Below, one piece after another: positions 35,116-44,662 of a DNA stretch of 64,000 nt. Origin of the DNA: Vibrio jasicida CAIM 1864 = LMG 25398. GTDB taxonomy: Bacteria > Pseudomonadota > Gammaproteobacteria > Enterobacterales > Vibrionaceae. The DNA lies in NCBI RefSeq assembly GCF_000400365.1, contig NZ_BAOG01000054.1:60929-124928 (forward strand), in the 5' to 3' direction. The notes beneath the pieces were generated by a model that was not told the DNA's origin, made no database searches, and worked only from the letters and a program-made list of their open reading frames with translations. Positions within the stretch are counted from its first letter, which is position 1. Every line of letters begins with the position of its first letter. The position numbers were made by a program, and so were the translations under genes.

Positions 35116-36423
35116 ATGCAAGTTACTGTTGAAACGCTAGAGGGCCTAGAGCGCCGTCTAAACATTACTGTTCCAGCTGCAAACATCGAAGACGCTGTAA
35201 CAGCTGAACTACGCAACATCGCTAAAAACCGTCGTTTCGATGGTTTCCGTAAAGGTAAAGTGCCTCTAAAAATGGTTGCTAAGATGTACGGCAAAGCAGT
35301 ACGTCAAGACGTTCTTGGTGAAGTTATGCAACGCCACTTCATCGAAGCGATCGTAAAAGAGAAAATCAACCCAGCAGGCGCTCCAACTTTCGCACCAGTT
35401 GAAAACAACGAAGGCGCTGACCTAGTTTTCGCTGCAACTTTCGAAGTTTACCCAGAAGTTGAGCTAAAAGGCCTAGACAGCATCACAGTTGAAAAACCAA
35501 CAACTGAAGTTAACGATGCAGACGTAGAAGAGATGATCGAAACTCTACGTAAGCAACAAGCTACTTGGGCTGAAGTAGAAGAAGCTGCTGAAGCTGGTAA
35601 GCGTGTAAGCATCGACTTCGTTGGTTCTATCGATGGTGAAGAGTTCGAAGGCGGTAAAGCTGAGAACTTCCCACTAGAGATGGGCGCAGGTCGCATGATC
35701 CCAGGTTTCGAAGACGGTATCGAAGGTAAAACTAAAGGTATGGAATTCGAGATCGACGTAAACTTCCCAGAAGATTACCACGCTGAAAACCTAAAAGGTA
35801 AAGCTGCTAAGTTCGCAATCAAAGTGAACAAAGTTGAAGCTCGCGAACTACCAGAACTAAACGACGAATTCGTTTCTAAGTTCGGTGTTGCTGAAGGTGG
35901 CGTTGACGCACTTAAAGCTGAAGTTCGTAAGAACATGGAGCGCGAACTTAAGCAAGCTATTAAGAACCGCATCAAAGAGCAAGCTATCGACGGCCTAGTT
36001 GAGCAAAACGAAATCGACGTACCAGCTGCACTTATCGACCAAGAAATCCAAGTTCTACGTCAACAAGCTGCACAACGCTTCGGTGGTAACCCAGAAGCAG
36101 CTGCACAGCTTCCACGTGAACTGTTCGAAGAGCAAGCTAAGCGTCGCGTAGTTGTTGGTCTTCTACTAGGTGAAGTAATCAAGTCTGAAGAGCTAAAAGC
36201 TGACGACGAGAAAGTGAAGTCTCTTATCGAAGAGATGGCAACAGCTTACGAAGATCCAACAGAAGTTATTGCTTACTACGAGCAAAACGAGCAAATGATG
36301 AACAACATGCGTAACGTTGCTCTAGAAGAGCAAGCAATCGACGCGATCATCGCTAAAGCACAGGTTACTGAGAAAGAAGTAAGCTTCAACGAGCTACTTA
36401 ACCAACAACAACCTGCTGCTTAA
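35116..36423 (+). CDS. tig: trigger factor
   Basis: A 435-residue ribosome-bound chaperone and peptidyl-prolyl isomerase. The N-terminal ribosome-binding signature FDGFRKGKVP is present. A central FKBP domain (SIDFVGSIDGEEFEGGKAENFPLEMG) and a long C-terminal helical chaperone region follow. It acts on nascent chains at the ribosome exit. The codon usage is strongly biased towards preferred codons, as expected for an abundant protein. It heads the conserved tig-clpP-clpX-lon-hupB-ppiD order. Confidence 0.98.
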   Translation: MQVTVETLEGLERRLNITVPAANIEDAVTAELRNIAKNRRFDGFRKGKVPLKMVAKMYGKAVRQDVLGEVMQRHFIEAIVKEKINPAGAPTFAPVENNEGADLVFAATFEVYPEVELKGLDSITVEKPTTEVNDADVEEMIETLRKQQATWAEVEEAAEAGKRVSIDFVGSIDGEEFEGGKAENFPLEMGAGRMIPGFEDGIEGKTKGMEFEIDVNFPEDYHAENLKGKAAKFAIKVNKVEARELPELNDEFVSKFGVAEGGVDALKAEVRKNMERELKQAIKNRIKEQAIDGLVEQNEIDVPAALIDQEIQVLRQQAAQRFGGNPEAAAQLPRELFEEQAKRRVVVGLLLGEVIKSEELKADDEKVKSLIEEMATAYEDPTEVIAYYEQNEQMMNNMRNVALEEQAIDAIIAKAQVTEKEVSFNELLNQQQPAA

Positions 36424-36474
36424 TAAGCAATATCTTGCGTAGAAGGTTGACTTAACGTCGACTATTCTGCTAAC

Positions 36475-36512
36475 AATGGTCCGTATGATAGTCATCATCC
36501 GGGCCATTTATT
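36475..36512 (+). terminator. hairpin between tig and clpP
   Basis: AATGGTCCG pairs with CGGGCCATT (one G-T pair), followed by TATTTT. It is a terminator or attenuator, leaving clpP partly dependent on its own promoter. Confidence 0.65.
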
Positions 36513-36528
36513 TTAGGGACATAAGAAT

Positions 36529-37155
36529 ATGAGCTACCAAGAAAAAAATGCAATGTCGCCAATTATTGACGCGCTAGTGCCAATGGTGGTTGAACAAACT
36601 TCCCGCGGCGAACGCTCTTACGACATTTACTCACGTTTGCTTAAAGAGCGCGTGATCTTTTTAACCGGTCAAGTGGAAGACCACATGGCAAACCTTGTCG
36701 TGGCTCAGCTACTTTTCCTAGAATCTGAAAATCCAGATAAAGATATTTTCCTATACATCAACTCTCCAGGCGGCAGCGTGACTGCGGGTATGTCTATTTA
36801 CGACACTATGCAGTTCATCAAGCCAAATGTGAGCACAGTATGTATGGGTCAAGCTTGCTCAATGGGTGCGTTCCTGCTTGCAGGTGGTGCGCCAGGTAAG
36901 CGTTACGTTCTACCTAATTCACGTGTGATGATCCACCAACCACTTGGTGGTTTCCAAGGTCAAGCTTCTGATATCCAAATCCATGCTCAGGAAATCCTGA
37001 CTATCAAGCAGAAGCTAAATAACTTGTTGGCAGAGCATACTGGTCAGCCTCTTGAAGTGATTGAACGTGATACTGATCGTGATAACTTCATGTCGGCAGA
37101 TCAGGCAGTAGAATACGGTATTGTGGATGCAGTGTTGAGCCATCGCGGCGAGTAA
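36529..37155 (+). CDS. clpP: ATP-dependent Clp protease proteolytic subunit
   Basis: A 208-residue serine protease forming the 14-mer chamber served by ClpX and ClpA. Catalytic Ser111 is in GQACSMGAFL and His136 in MIHQPLGG, and the family oxyanion motif SPGGSV is present. Numbering matches the E. coli precursor. Followed about 70 bases later by clpX, as in other gammaproteobacteria. Confidence 0.98.
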   Translation: MSYQEKNAMSPIIDALVPMVVEQTSRGERSYDIYSRLLKERVIFLTGQVEDHMANLVVAQLLFLESENPDKDIFLYINSPGGSVTAGMSIYDTMQFIKPNVSTVCMGQACSMGAFLLAGGAPGKRYVLPNSRVMIHQPLGGFQGQASDIQIHAQEILTIKQKLNNLLAEHTGQPLEVIERDTDRDNFMSADQAVEYGIVDAVLSHRGE

Positions 37156-37227
37156 TTTAGCCAGCGCATTTTGGCTAAATTTGATATACACTCAATTCAT
37201 AAAGAGTAAAGGCTAAGAGGTTAGCGA

Positions 37228-38508
37228 ATGACAGATAAAAGCAAAGAAAGTGGCAGCGGCAAATTGCTGTACTGCTCTTTCTGTGGCAAAAGTCAGCACG
37301 AAGTTCGCAAGCTAATCGCAGGTCCGTCAGTTTACATTTGCGACGAGTGTGTCGACTTATGTAACGATATCATTCGCGAAGAAATCAAGGATGTTCTCCC
37401 TAAGAAAGAATCTGAGGCGTTACCAACGCCAAAACAGATCCGTGAACACCTTGATGACTATGTGATCGGACAAGATTACGCGAAAAAAGTGCTCGCAGTT
37501 GCGGTATATAACCACTACAAGCGTTTACGCAATGGTGATACAACGAGCGAAGGTGTGGAGCTTGGTAAGAGTAACATCCTTCTAATTGGTCCAACGGGTA
37601 GTGGTAAAACACTGCTTGCTGAGACGCTAGCTCGATTCCTGGATGTGCCATTTACAATGGCTGACGCTACCACACTAACCGAAGCTGGTTACGTAGGTGA
37701 AGACGTTGAAAACATCATCCAGAAGCTTCTGCAAAAATGTGATTACGATGTAGCTAAGGCTGAACGCGGCATTGTATACATTGACGAAATTGACAAGATT
37801 TCTCGTAAAGCTGAAAACCCATCAATTACGCGTGACGTATCTGGTGAAGGTGTTCAGCAGGCGCTACTAAAACTTATTGAAGGTACGGTTGCATCGGTTC
37901 CACCACAAGGTGGTCGTAAGCATCCACAGCAAGAATTCCTACAAGTGGACACGTCTAAGATCCTGTTCATCTGTGGCGGTGCATTTGCTGGCCTAGATAA
38001 AGTGATTGAGCAACGTGTAGCAACAGGTACTGGTATCGGCTTTGGCGCAGAAGTGCGCTCTAAGAACGAAACCAAAACCGTCGGTGAACTATTTACTCAG
38101 GTAGAGCCTGAAGATCTAGTGAAATACGGTTTGATTCCTGAGTTTATTGGTCGTCTACCAGTAACGACAACGTTAACTGAGTTAGATGAAGAAGCGTTAA
38201 TTCAGATCCTATGTGAGCCGAAGAACGCACTAACCAAGCAATACGCAGCATTGTTCGAGCTAGAAGACGCTGAGCTTGAGTTCCGTGAAGACGCACTACG
38301 TGCTATCGCTAAGAAAGCAATGGAGCGTAAGACAGGTGCTCGTGGTCTACGTTCAATTCTAGAAAGCGTTCTGCTGGAAACCATGTATGAACTGCCATCA
38401 GCGACGGACGTAAGTAAAGTCGTGATTGATGAATCAGTCATTAATGGTGAATCAGAACCACTGCTTATTTACAGCAACGCCGACAGCCAGGCAGCTGGAG
38501 CAGAATAA
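37228..38508 (+). CDS. clpX: Clp protease ATP-binding unfoldase subunit
   Basis: A 426-residue AAA+ unfoldase. The N-terminal zinc domain has the four cysteines CSFCG and CDECVDLC. Walker A is GPTGSGKT and Walker B IVYIDEIDKI. The RKH-type pore loop and the IGF loop for ClpP docking (TGIGFGAEV) are visible. It unfolds tagged proteins for ClpP. Confidence 0.98.
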   Translation: MTDKSKESGSGKLLYCSFCGKSQHEVRKLIAGPSVYICDECVDLCNDIIREEIKDVLPKKESEALPTPKQIREHLDDYVIGQDYAKKVLAVAVYNHYKRLRNGDTTSEGVELGKSNILLIGPTGSGKTLLAETLARFLDVPFTMADATTLTEAGYVGEDVENIIQKLLQKCDYDVAKAERGIVYIDEIDKISRKAENPSITRDVSGEGVQQALLKLIEGTVASVPPQGGRKHPQQEFLQVDTSKILFICGGAFAGLDKVIEQRVATGTGIGFGAEVRSKNETKTVGELFTQVEPEDLVKYGLIPEFIGRLPVTTTLTELDEEALIQILCEPKNALTKQYAALFELEDAELEFREDALRAIAKKAMERKTGARGLRSILESVLLETMYELPSATDVSKVVIDESVINGESEPLLIYSNADSQAAGAE

Positions 38509-38524
38509 ATTCAACCATGAATAA

Positions 38525-38555
38525 AAAGGAGGTAAGTAATTACCTCCTTTTTTTA
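38525..38555 (+). terminator. terminator of clpX
   Basis: AAAGGAGGTAA pairs with TTACCTCCTTT (38525-38535 with 38540-38550) around GTAA, followed by Ts. Confidence 0.9.
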
Positions 38556-38564
38556 TTTCTCTTA

Positions 38565-38591
38565 TTGAATCCAAATAATTAGACCCCATAT
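38565..38591 (+). promoter_or_regulatory. sigma-32 (heat-shock) type promoter of lon
   Basis: TTGAAT, a 13-base spacer and CCCCATAT match the heat-shock consensus CTTGAA-N13-15-CCCCATnT closely. It is about 50 bases before the lon ATG. The lon gene of E. coli is a known sigma-32 target. Confidence 0.75.
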
Positions 38592-38638
38592 ACTTCGTTA
38601 AGTAATACGTTAAACGTGAAAGCGGAAGAGAGAATTAT

Positions 38639-40990
38639 ATGAACTTGGAACGTTCCGAGCGTATCGAGATCCCGGTATTACCTCTACGTGACGTAGTGGT
38701 CTACCCACACATGGTTATTCCATTGTTTGTTGGTCGTGAGAAATCGATTAGTTGTCTAGAAACGGCAATGGAAACAAACAAACAAGTTCTGCTTGTGGCA
38801 CAAAAGCAAGCTGATACTGACGAGCCGACGGTTGATGACCTATTTGAAGTAGGTACGGTTGCAACCATTCTCCAGCTTCTTAAGCTACCTGACGGCACAG
38901 TTAAAGTGTTGGTTGAAGGTCAACAGCGCGCGAAAATTAACCACTTTAAAGAAAGCGAATTCTTCCTAGCAGAGGCAGAGTTTGTGGTTACGCCTGAGCT
39001 TGAAGAGCGTGAGCAAGAAGTGATTGTTCGCAGTGCGATCAACCAATTCGAAGGCTTTATTAAGCTAAACAAAAAGATCCCACCAGAGGTGCTTACCTCA
39101 CTAAATGGTATTGATGAAGCAGCTCGTCTTGCAGACACCATTGCTGCGCACATGCCTCTAAAGCTGGTGGACAAACAGCAAGTACTTGAAATTGTTGATG
39201 TGACTGAGCGTCTTGAATTCCTTATGGGTCAGATGGAATCAGAAATCGATCTTCTTCAAGTCGAAAAACGCATCCGTGGTCGCGTTAAAAAGCAGATGGA
39301 AAAATCTCAGCGTGAGTACTACCTGAATGAGCAAATGAAAGCGATTCAGAAAGAACTTGGCGAGATGGAAGATGCTCCTGACGAGTTCGAGACCCTGAAG
39401 CAAAAGATCGATGAATCGAAAATGCCTCAGGAAGCGCGTGAAAAGACAGAACAAGAGCTGCAAAAGCTTAAGATGATGTCTCCAATGTCAGCAGAAGCGA
39501 CAGTGGTGCGTAGCTACATCGATTGGATGGTGAGTGTTCCATGGGCGAAGCGTTCAAAAGTTAAGAAGAACCTTGCGAAAGCAGAGGAGATTCTAAACGA
39601 AGACCATTACGGTCTAGAGCGTGTTAAAGAGCGTATTCTTGAATACTTGGCGGTACAAAACCGTATCAACAAACTGAAAGGCCCTATCCTTTGTCTTGTT
39701 GGTCCTCCTGGTGTTGGTAAAACATCCCTAGGCCGCTCTATTGCTGCTGCAACGGGTCGTAAATACACGCGTATGGCACTGGGTGGTGTACGTGATGAAG
39801 CGGAAATTCGCGGTCACCGTCGTACGTACATTGGTTCATTGCCGGGTAAGCTCATTCAGAAAATGTCGAAAGTTGGGGTGAAAAACCCACTATTCCTTCT
39901 GGATGAGATCGACAAAATGTCTTCAGACATGCGTGGCGATCCGTCTTCAGCACTGCTTGAAGTACTAGACCCAGAGCAAAATAACGCGTTTAACGATCAC
40001 TACCTAGAAGTCGATTACGACTTATCAGATGTGATGTTCGTTGCAACGTCGAACTCGATGGATATTCCTGGTCCTTTGTTAGACCGTATGGAAGTGATTC
40101 GTCTGTCTGGCTACACAGAAGACGAAAAGCTGAACATCGCGAAACGTCACCTTGTTGATAAGCAAGTTCAACGTAATGGCTTGAAACCAAGCGAAATTGT
40201 TATCGAAGATTCAGCGATCATTGGCATCATTCGTTACTACACGCGTGAAGCGGGTGTGCGTAGCCTAGAGCGTGAGATTTCTAAGATCTGTCGTAAAGCA
40301 GTGAAGAACATCCTGCTTGATAGCAGCTTGAAATCAGTTACCGTGACAATGGAAAACCTAAAAGAGTACCTAGGTGTTCAGCGTCATGACTTCGGTAAAG
40401 CGGACGATAGCAACCGTATCGGTCAAGTAACGGGTCTAGCTTGGACACAAGTTGGCGGCGACCTACTGACCATCGAAACTGAATCAATGCCGGGTAAAGG
40501 TAAGCTGACGCAAACGGGTTCACTTGGCGACGTAATGAAAGAGTCGATCCAAGCTGCAATGACCGTTGTGCGTTCACGTGCCGAGAAACTGGGTATTAAC
40601 TCTGACTTCTACGAAAAACGAGATATCCACGTTCACGTACCTGAAGGTGCAACACCAAAAGATGGCCCAAGTGCGGGTATCGCAATGTGTACTGCACTTG
40701 TTTCTAGCTTGACGGGTAATCCTGTAAAAGCAGAAGTGGGTATGACGGGTGAAATTACGCTTCGCGGTGAAGTTTTACCTATCGGTGGCCTAAAAGAGAA
40801 GTTACTTGCGGCACACCGCGGTGGCATCAAAACGGTACTGATTCCAAAGGACAATGAGCGTGATTTGGAAGAGATTCCAGAAAATGTTATCGCTGATCTG
40901 AAGGTTATCCCTGTACAGTGGATCGACGAAGTTCTTAAAGTTGCACTAGAGCAAGACCCGACAGGCGTTGAGTTTCCGTCTCAAAAATAG
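38639..40990 (+). CDS. lon: ATP-dependent protease Lon
   Basis: 783 residues. An N-terminal substrate-recognition domain is followed by a coiled coil (about 190-300), an AAA+ domain with GPPGVGKTSLG, and a C-terminal protease domain with the catalytic Ser in KDGPSAGIAM and Lys in GGLKEKLLAAHRGG. It degrades misfolded and short-lived regulatory proteins. Its own sigma-32-like promoter precedes it, and a terminator separates it from hupB. Confidence 0.98.
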   Translation: MNLERSERIEIPVLPLRDVVVYPHMVIPLFVGREKSISCLETAMETNKQVLLVAQKQADTDEPTVDDLFEVGTVATILQLLKLPDGTVKVLVEGQQRAKINHFKESEFFLAEAEFVVTPELEEREQEVIVRSAINQFEGFIKLNKKIPPEVLTSLNGIDEAARLADTIAAHMPLKLVDKQQVLEIVDVTERLEFLMGQMESEIDLLQVEKRIRGRVKKQMEKSQREYYLNEQMKAIQKELGEMEDAPDEFETLKQKIDESKMPQEAREKTEQELQKLKMMSPMSAEATVVRSYIDWMVSVPWAKRSKVKKNLAKAEEILNEDHYGLERVKERILEYLAVQNRINKLKGPILCLVGPPGVGKTSLGRSIAAATGRKYTRMALGGVRDEAEIRGHRRTYIGSLPGKLIQKMSKVGVKNPLFLLDEIDKMSSDMRGDPSSALLEVLDPEQNNAFNDHYLEVDYDLSDVMFVATSNSMDIPGPLLDRMEVIRLSGYTEDEKLNIAKRHLVDKQVQRNGLKPSEIVIEDSAIIGIIRYYTREAGVRSLEREISKICRKAVKNILLDSSLKSVTVTMENLKEYLGVQRHDFGKADDSNRIGQVTGLAWTQVGGDLLTIETESMPGKGKLTQTGSLGDVMKESIQAAMTVVRSRAEKLGINSDFYEKRDIHVHVPEGATPKDGPSAGIAMCTALVSSLTGNPVKAEVGMTGEITLRGEVLPIGGLKEKLLAAHRGGIKTVLIPKDNERDLEEIPENVIADLKVIPVQWIDEVLKVALEQDPTGVEFPSQK

Positions 40991-41020
40991 TGATGTGCAG
41001 CAAAAATAAGTAAAACTTTA

Positions 41021-41058
41021 CGCTGATAGGCTCAAAAAGGCTTGTCAGCGTTTTTTTT
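41021..41058 (+). terminator. terminator of lon
   Basis: CGCTGA pairs with TCAGCG (41021-41026 with 41045-41050), with inner pairing GGCT/AGGC, followed by eight Ts. Confidence 0.8.
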
Positions 41059-41181
41059 GGAAGCTAAGTTAAGTTCGATAGCTTCCAGCCCTTGAAGGAT
41101 AAGGGGTGGGGCATATTTTTTAATTATGGAACGAAACGTCATCACAAAAATAATCACAGATGACACAAAGGGGAAATCACA

Positions 41182-41454
41182 GTGAATAAAACTCAACTAG
41201 TAGAACAAATCGCAGAAAACGCAGACATCTCTAAAGCATCAGCTGGTCGCGCTCTAGATGCATTCATCGAAGCAGTAAGTGGTACGCTTCAGTCTGGTGA
41301 CCAAGTTGCGCTTGTTGGCTTCGGTACTTTCAGTGTTCGCACTCGTGCAGCACGCACAGGCCGTAACCCAAAAACTGGTGAAGAAATCCAAATCGCAGAA
41401 GCTAAAGTACCTTCTTTCAAAGCTGGTAAAGCTCTAAAAGACGCTTGTAACTAA
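41182..41454 (+). CDS. hupB: DNA-binding protein HU-beta
   Basis: 90 residues starting with GTG after AAGGGG. It is a typical HU: MNKTQLVEQIAENA and the DNA-arm region GFGTFSVRTRAARTGRNPKTGEEI. It compacts and bends DNA as part of the nucleoid. Its position directly after lon is conserved in gammaproteobacteria. Confidence 0.97.
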   Translation: MNKTQLVEQIAENADISKASAGRALDAFIEAVSGTLQSGDQVALVGFGTFSVRTRAARTGRNPKTGEEIQIAEAKVPSFKAGKALKDACN

Positions 41455-41568
41455 TTCTTTGCGTCGATGACGCAGAGCTGGTTCAGCGAACGGCCATTGC
41501 ATAGTTTTTGTTCAAACAGTCAGATTTGTACAAAAATTTACAAACTAAGAGCCGAACTTTCTTAAATT

Positions 41569-41600
41569 ATGCGCATCCTACTGATGCGCATTTCTTTTTC
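41569..41600 (+). terminator. terminator of hupB
   Basis: ATGCGCATC pairs with GATGCGCAT (41569-41577 with 41583-41591), followed by TTCTTTTTC. Confidence 0.8.
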
Positions 41601-41668
41601 TGATATTATCGCGACATTACATTTTCTATTAGAAGCAGTCGGCTTCAATTGTGGAGAGCAGTTAAATT

Positions 41669-43528
41669 ATGATGGATCGACTACGCGAAGGCGTGAATAG
41701 CATCGCGGTCAAAATTATCCTTGGACTTATCATTCTATCTTTCGTATTTGCAGGTGTAGGTAGCTACATTGTTGGTGGTAACAACAACTCTGCGGCGAAA
41801 GTAGGTAATACCGAGATCGCTCGTGGTGAGTTCGAAATGGCTTACCAAAATGAGCGTAACCGCATGCAAGCTCAATTGGGTGACAACTTCTCTCAGTTGC
41901 TAGCAGACCCTGCATACGTTGAATCTTTCCGCAAATCAGTTCTAGATCGTATGATCAACGATGTGTTGCTTGATCAACAAGCTGAAGCACTAGGTCTACG
42001 CATCAGCGATGCTCAAGTACGTAGCATGATTCTAGACATGCCTCAGTTCCAGTCTAACGGCCAATTTGACCAAGATATCTACCAAGCTTCTTTGCGCCGT
42101 GCTGGTTTCTCTCCAGATTCATTTGCAGAGTACATGCGTCGTGAATTGGTTCGTGAGCAACTGCTTAACGCTCTACAAACCAGTGAGTTCACTCTACCAG
42201 GTGAAGTTCAGTCAGAAGGTAAGCTGTTCACACAAACTCGTGACGTTCGTACTGTGACTATCGACTTAGCTGAGTTTGCTAAAAAAGTAGATCTTACTGA
42301 TGAAGAAATTCAAGAGTACTACAAAGCAAATCCAGATATGTTTACTCGCCCAGAGCAAGTAAAAGTCGCTTACATTGAACTATCAGCTGAAGCACTGAAA
42401 AAGCAAATCCAAGTTTCTGACGAAGAAGTTAAGAAATACTACGATGATCACCTAGATAAATACTCTTCAGAAGAGCAACGTCGCGTCGCACATATCCTAG
42501 TTGAAGGTGATGATGAAGCGAAAGCACAAGCCATTCTTGATGAACTTAACGGTGGTGCAGATTTCGCTAAGCTAGCAGAAGAAAAATCTGACGACTTTGG
42601 CAGTGCTGAAAACGGCGGCGACCTAGGTTGGATTGAGCGCGATGTAATGGACCCTGCATTCGAAGAAGCGGCGTTCGCACTTAAGAACCCTGGTGACGTG
42701 ACTGGTCTAGTGAAGTCTGACTTTGGCTACCACATCATCAAGCTTGAAGAGCTTAAAGACTCTGTTGCTAAGCCTTTCTCTGAAGTCGCAGCTGAAATCA
42801 AACAAGAGATGGTTGACCAAAAAGCAGTTGATCAATTCTACGAGCTACAAAACGAGCTAGAGAAAGTAGCGTTTGAATTCCCTGACTCTCTAGACGACGC
42901 TTCTAAAGCGGTTGGCCAAGAAGTGAAAACGACAGACTTCATTTCTCAAGTTGACGCGCCTGAAGTGCTTAAGAACCAAGCAGTAATGCAAGCGATTCTA
43001 AGCCCAGAAGTGAAAGAAGATGGTCTAAACTCTGAAGCAATCGAAGTCGCACCTGAGCACATCATTGTTGTTCGCGTTGAAGATGCTCGTGACGAGACCG
43101 TACTTCCTCTTGCAGAAGTGAAAGACCAAGTTGTTGCTGAATTGTCTCGCGTAAAAGGCGAACAGGGTGCCATCGAGCTAGGTACGAAAGTGGTTGCGGC
43201 GCTTAAAGAAGGCAACACGGCTATCCTTGCTGAAAACAATCTAACGTTTGGTGAGCAAGAAACCGTAGACCGTCGTTCTTCACTGGCGAGCACAGTATTT
43301 GCTATGGCGAAACCAGTTGATGACAAGCCTGTTTACGGTCAGTCAAAAGACCTTGCTGGTAACATCGTGGTTATCGAGCTTGATGCTGTGAAAGCTGAAC
43401 TAGATGCTTCTTTAGAAGAGCAAGTAGCAATGCAGATGCAACGTGCTTCTTCACAACAAGATCTTACTTCTGTTATCGCAGTACTACGCGCAAACACTGA
43501 CATCGAGTACTTTGTTGTGAGCAACTAA
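41669..43528 (+). CDS. ppiD: periplasmic folding factor PpiD (SurA-like, membrane-anchored)
   Basis: 619 residues. One N-terminal membrane helix (VKIILGLIILSFVFAGVGSYIVG) anchors a large periplasmic part. A SurA_N-type chaperone region comes first, then a parvulin-type domain (about 265-360; VAHILVEG, GGDLGWIERD, FGYHIIKLEE) and a second helical region. It helps secreted proteins leave the Sec channel. Position after hupB is conserved. Confidence 0.95.
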   Translation: MMDRLREGVNSIAVKIILGLIILSFVFAGVGSYIVGGNNNSAAKVGNTEIARGEFEMAYQNERNRMQAQLGDNFSQLLADPAYVESFRKSVLDRMINDVLLDQQAEALGLRISDAQVRSMILDMPQFQSNGQFDQDIYQASLRRAGFSPDSFAEYMRRELVREQLLNALQTSEFTLPGEVQSEGKLFTQTRDVRTVTIDLAEFAKKVDLTDEEIQEYYKANPDMFTRPEQVKVAYIELSAEALKKQIQVSDEEVKKYYDDHLDKYSSEEQRRVAHILVEGDDEAKAQAILDELNGGADFAKLAEEKSDDFGSAENGGDLGWIERDVMDPAFEEAAFALKNPGDVTGLVKSDFGYHIIKLEELKDSVAKPFSEVAAEIKQEMVDQKAVDQFYELQNELEKVAFEFPDSLDDASKAVGQEVKTTDFISQVDAPEVLKNQAVMQAILSPEVKEDGLNSEAIEVAPEHIIVVRVEDARDETVLPLAEVKDQVVAELSRVKGEQGAIELGTKVVAALKEGNTAILAENNLTFGEQETVDRRSSLASTVFAMAKPVDDKPVYGQSKDLAGNIVVIELDAVKAELDASLEEQVAMQMQRASSQQDLTSVIAVLRANTDIEYFVVSN

Positions 43529-43559
43529 GCACTACGAATGTAATTTGCATGTTAACTAA

Positions 43560-43592
43560 AACGGGTCGCATTAGCGGCCCGTTTTATTTTTA
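43560..43592 (+). terminator. terminator of ppiD
   Basis: ACGGGTCGC pairs with GCGGCCCGT (one mismatch-like G-T pair), followed by TTTATTTTTAT. Confidence 0.75.
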
Positions 43593-43673
43593 TCTGAAGT
43601 CACTTCAATGCCGTGCTCGGTTTATCTAGAGTAGTCAGTACTTTGACAAGATAACTCAGGAGGAGCACTCAAT

Positions 43674-43973
43674 ATGAAATGGATGTTAACGCTGTGCTTA
43701 ATGCTATTGGCACCAGTGGGATGGGCGGCCGGCGGTGAGACAACAAAGTCGAAATCGTCGAAATACGAAGGTATTGAGATTACTGTTAATGTGAATACCG
43801 CTTCAGCGGAAGAGATCGCGACATTACTTAATGGTATTGGCGAGAAGAAAGCCGAACAGATAGTAGAGTATCGTGAAGAGCACGGTCCATTCAAAACGGC
43901 AGCGGACCTAAGCAAAGTGAAAGGCATTGGGGAAGCAACGGTGAAGAAAAACCAAGAGCGAATTTTGCTGTAA
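43674..43973 (+). CDS. ComEA-like helix-hairpin-helix protein
   Basis: 99 residues with a signal peptide ending at VGWAAG and one helix-hairpin-helix pair: VNVNTASAEEIATLLNGIG and FKTAADLSKVKGIGEATVKKN. Periplasmic proteins of this size bind DNA during natural transformation (ComEA). Vibrios carry a ComEA that pulls DNA through the outer membrane, but short paralogues of unknown role also exist. GGAGGAG precedes the ATG. Whether this is the competence protein cannot be decided here. Confidence 0.82.
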   Translation: MKWMLTLCLMLLAPVGWAAGGETTKSKSSKYEGIEITVNVNTASAEEIATLLNGIGEKKAEQIVEYREEHGPFKTAADLSKVKGIGEATVKKNQERILL

Positions 43974-44023
43974 ATACATTTTGGCCATTGAAAAGCGAAG
44001 TTTCTGTTTCCTATTACTGCTTT

Positions 44024-44060
44024 CCCGAACCAATCCTCATTACCGGTTCGGGATTTTTTA
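44024..44060 (+). terminator. terminator of the ComEA-like gene
   Basis: CCCGAACC (44024-44031) pairs with GGTTCGGG (44045-44052), followed by ATTTTTTATTT. Confidence 0.8.
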
Positions 44061-44107
44061 TTTGGTCAGATTTAAATTTGAGGAAGGCCAAAGATCGCTT
44101 AGCTGGT

Positions 44108-44659
44108 TTAACCAAAGATCCGGCGATGCATTAACTTTTCCAACCAAGCCATGCCTAAACCACCAATTGCACCAAATAAATGAGCGTCAACCGCAACACG
44201 TGCGCCAATCATAGCTGCAGTACTAGTGGAGGGGCCGTAGAATTGCTCCCACGCGACTTTTGCAATTAAGCCACCTACCAACACCAAACTGCTTCTTCTG
44301 CCGTCGAAAACCTCACTGAGCGCCCAGAAACCAAAGAGTCCATGCAATACACCTGACAACCCGACATAAACTGACATATTGGTAAAAAGATTCATCGCAC
44401 CGACAAATGAACAAAGAATCAAAAATACGATGGTGAAGTTACGTGCTGTCGGTCGAAAGATAAAACCAATAACCCATAATCCAGCGAGATTCATGCCGAG
44501 ATGAGCAAAGTTGGTATGCGTGAGATTTCCTGTTACGATTCGCCACCATTCGCCATGGCGTATATTGTAAGCATGCCATTCAGTCAGACTTGCCATGGGT
44601 TCGAATTGAAGAATTAAACAGATAACGCTGATGATGCTCAGCAATGTATAAAGGTTCAC
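44108..44659 (-). CDS. rrtA: rhombosortase (rhomboid-type intramembrane protease)
   Basis: About 183 residues with six hydrophobic helices. The rhomboid catalytic pair is in VGLSGVLHGLFGFWAL (Ser102) and VDAHLFGAIGGLGMAW (His160). The GLSGVLHG form with a preceding EWWRIVTGNLTHTNFAHLGMN segment is typical of the short rhombosortase branch, which cleaves GlyGly-CTERM tails. One such substrate, the M6 protease, is encoded at 22193. The start is uncertain: GTG 44659 avoids overlap with the divergent DTW gene that begins at 44663; an ATG at 44716 would overlap its first 54 bases. Catalysis and family are well supported; substrate choice is inferred. Confidence 0.82.
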   Translation of the reverse strand: MNLYTLLSIISVICLILQFEPMASLTEWHAYNIRHGEWWRIVTGNLTHTNFAHLGMNLAGLWVIGFIFRPTARNFTIVFLILCSFVGAMNLFTNMSVYVGLSGVLHGLFGFWALSEVFDGRRSSLVLVGGLIAKVAWEQFYGPSTSTAAMIGARVAVDAHLFGAIGGLGMAWLEKLMHRRIFG

Positions 44660-44662
44660 TCT

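Noticed and set aside
43981..44214. A 77-residue open frame (MAIEKRSFCF...) after the ComEA-like gene
   Set aside because: It covers the strong terminator at 44024-44060 and overlaps the end of the rhombosortase gene on the other strand. No ribosome site or family match.
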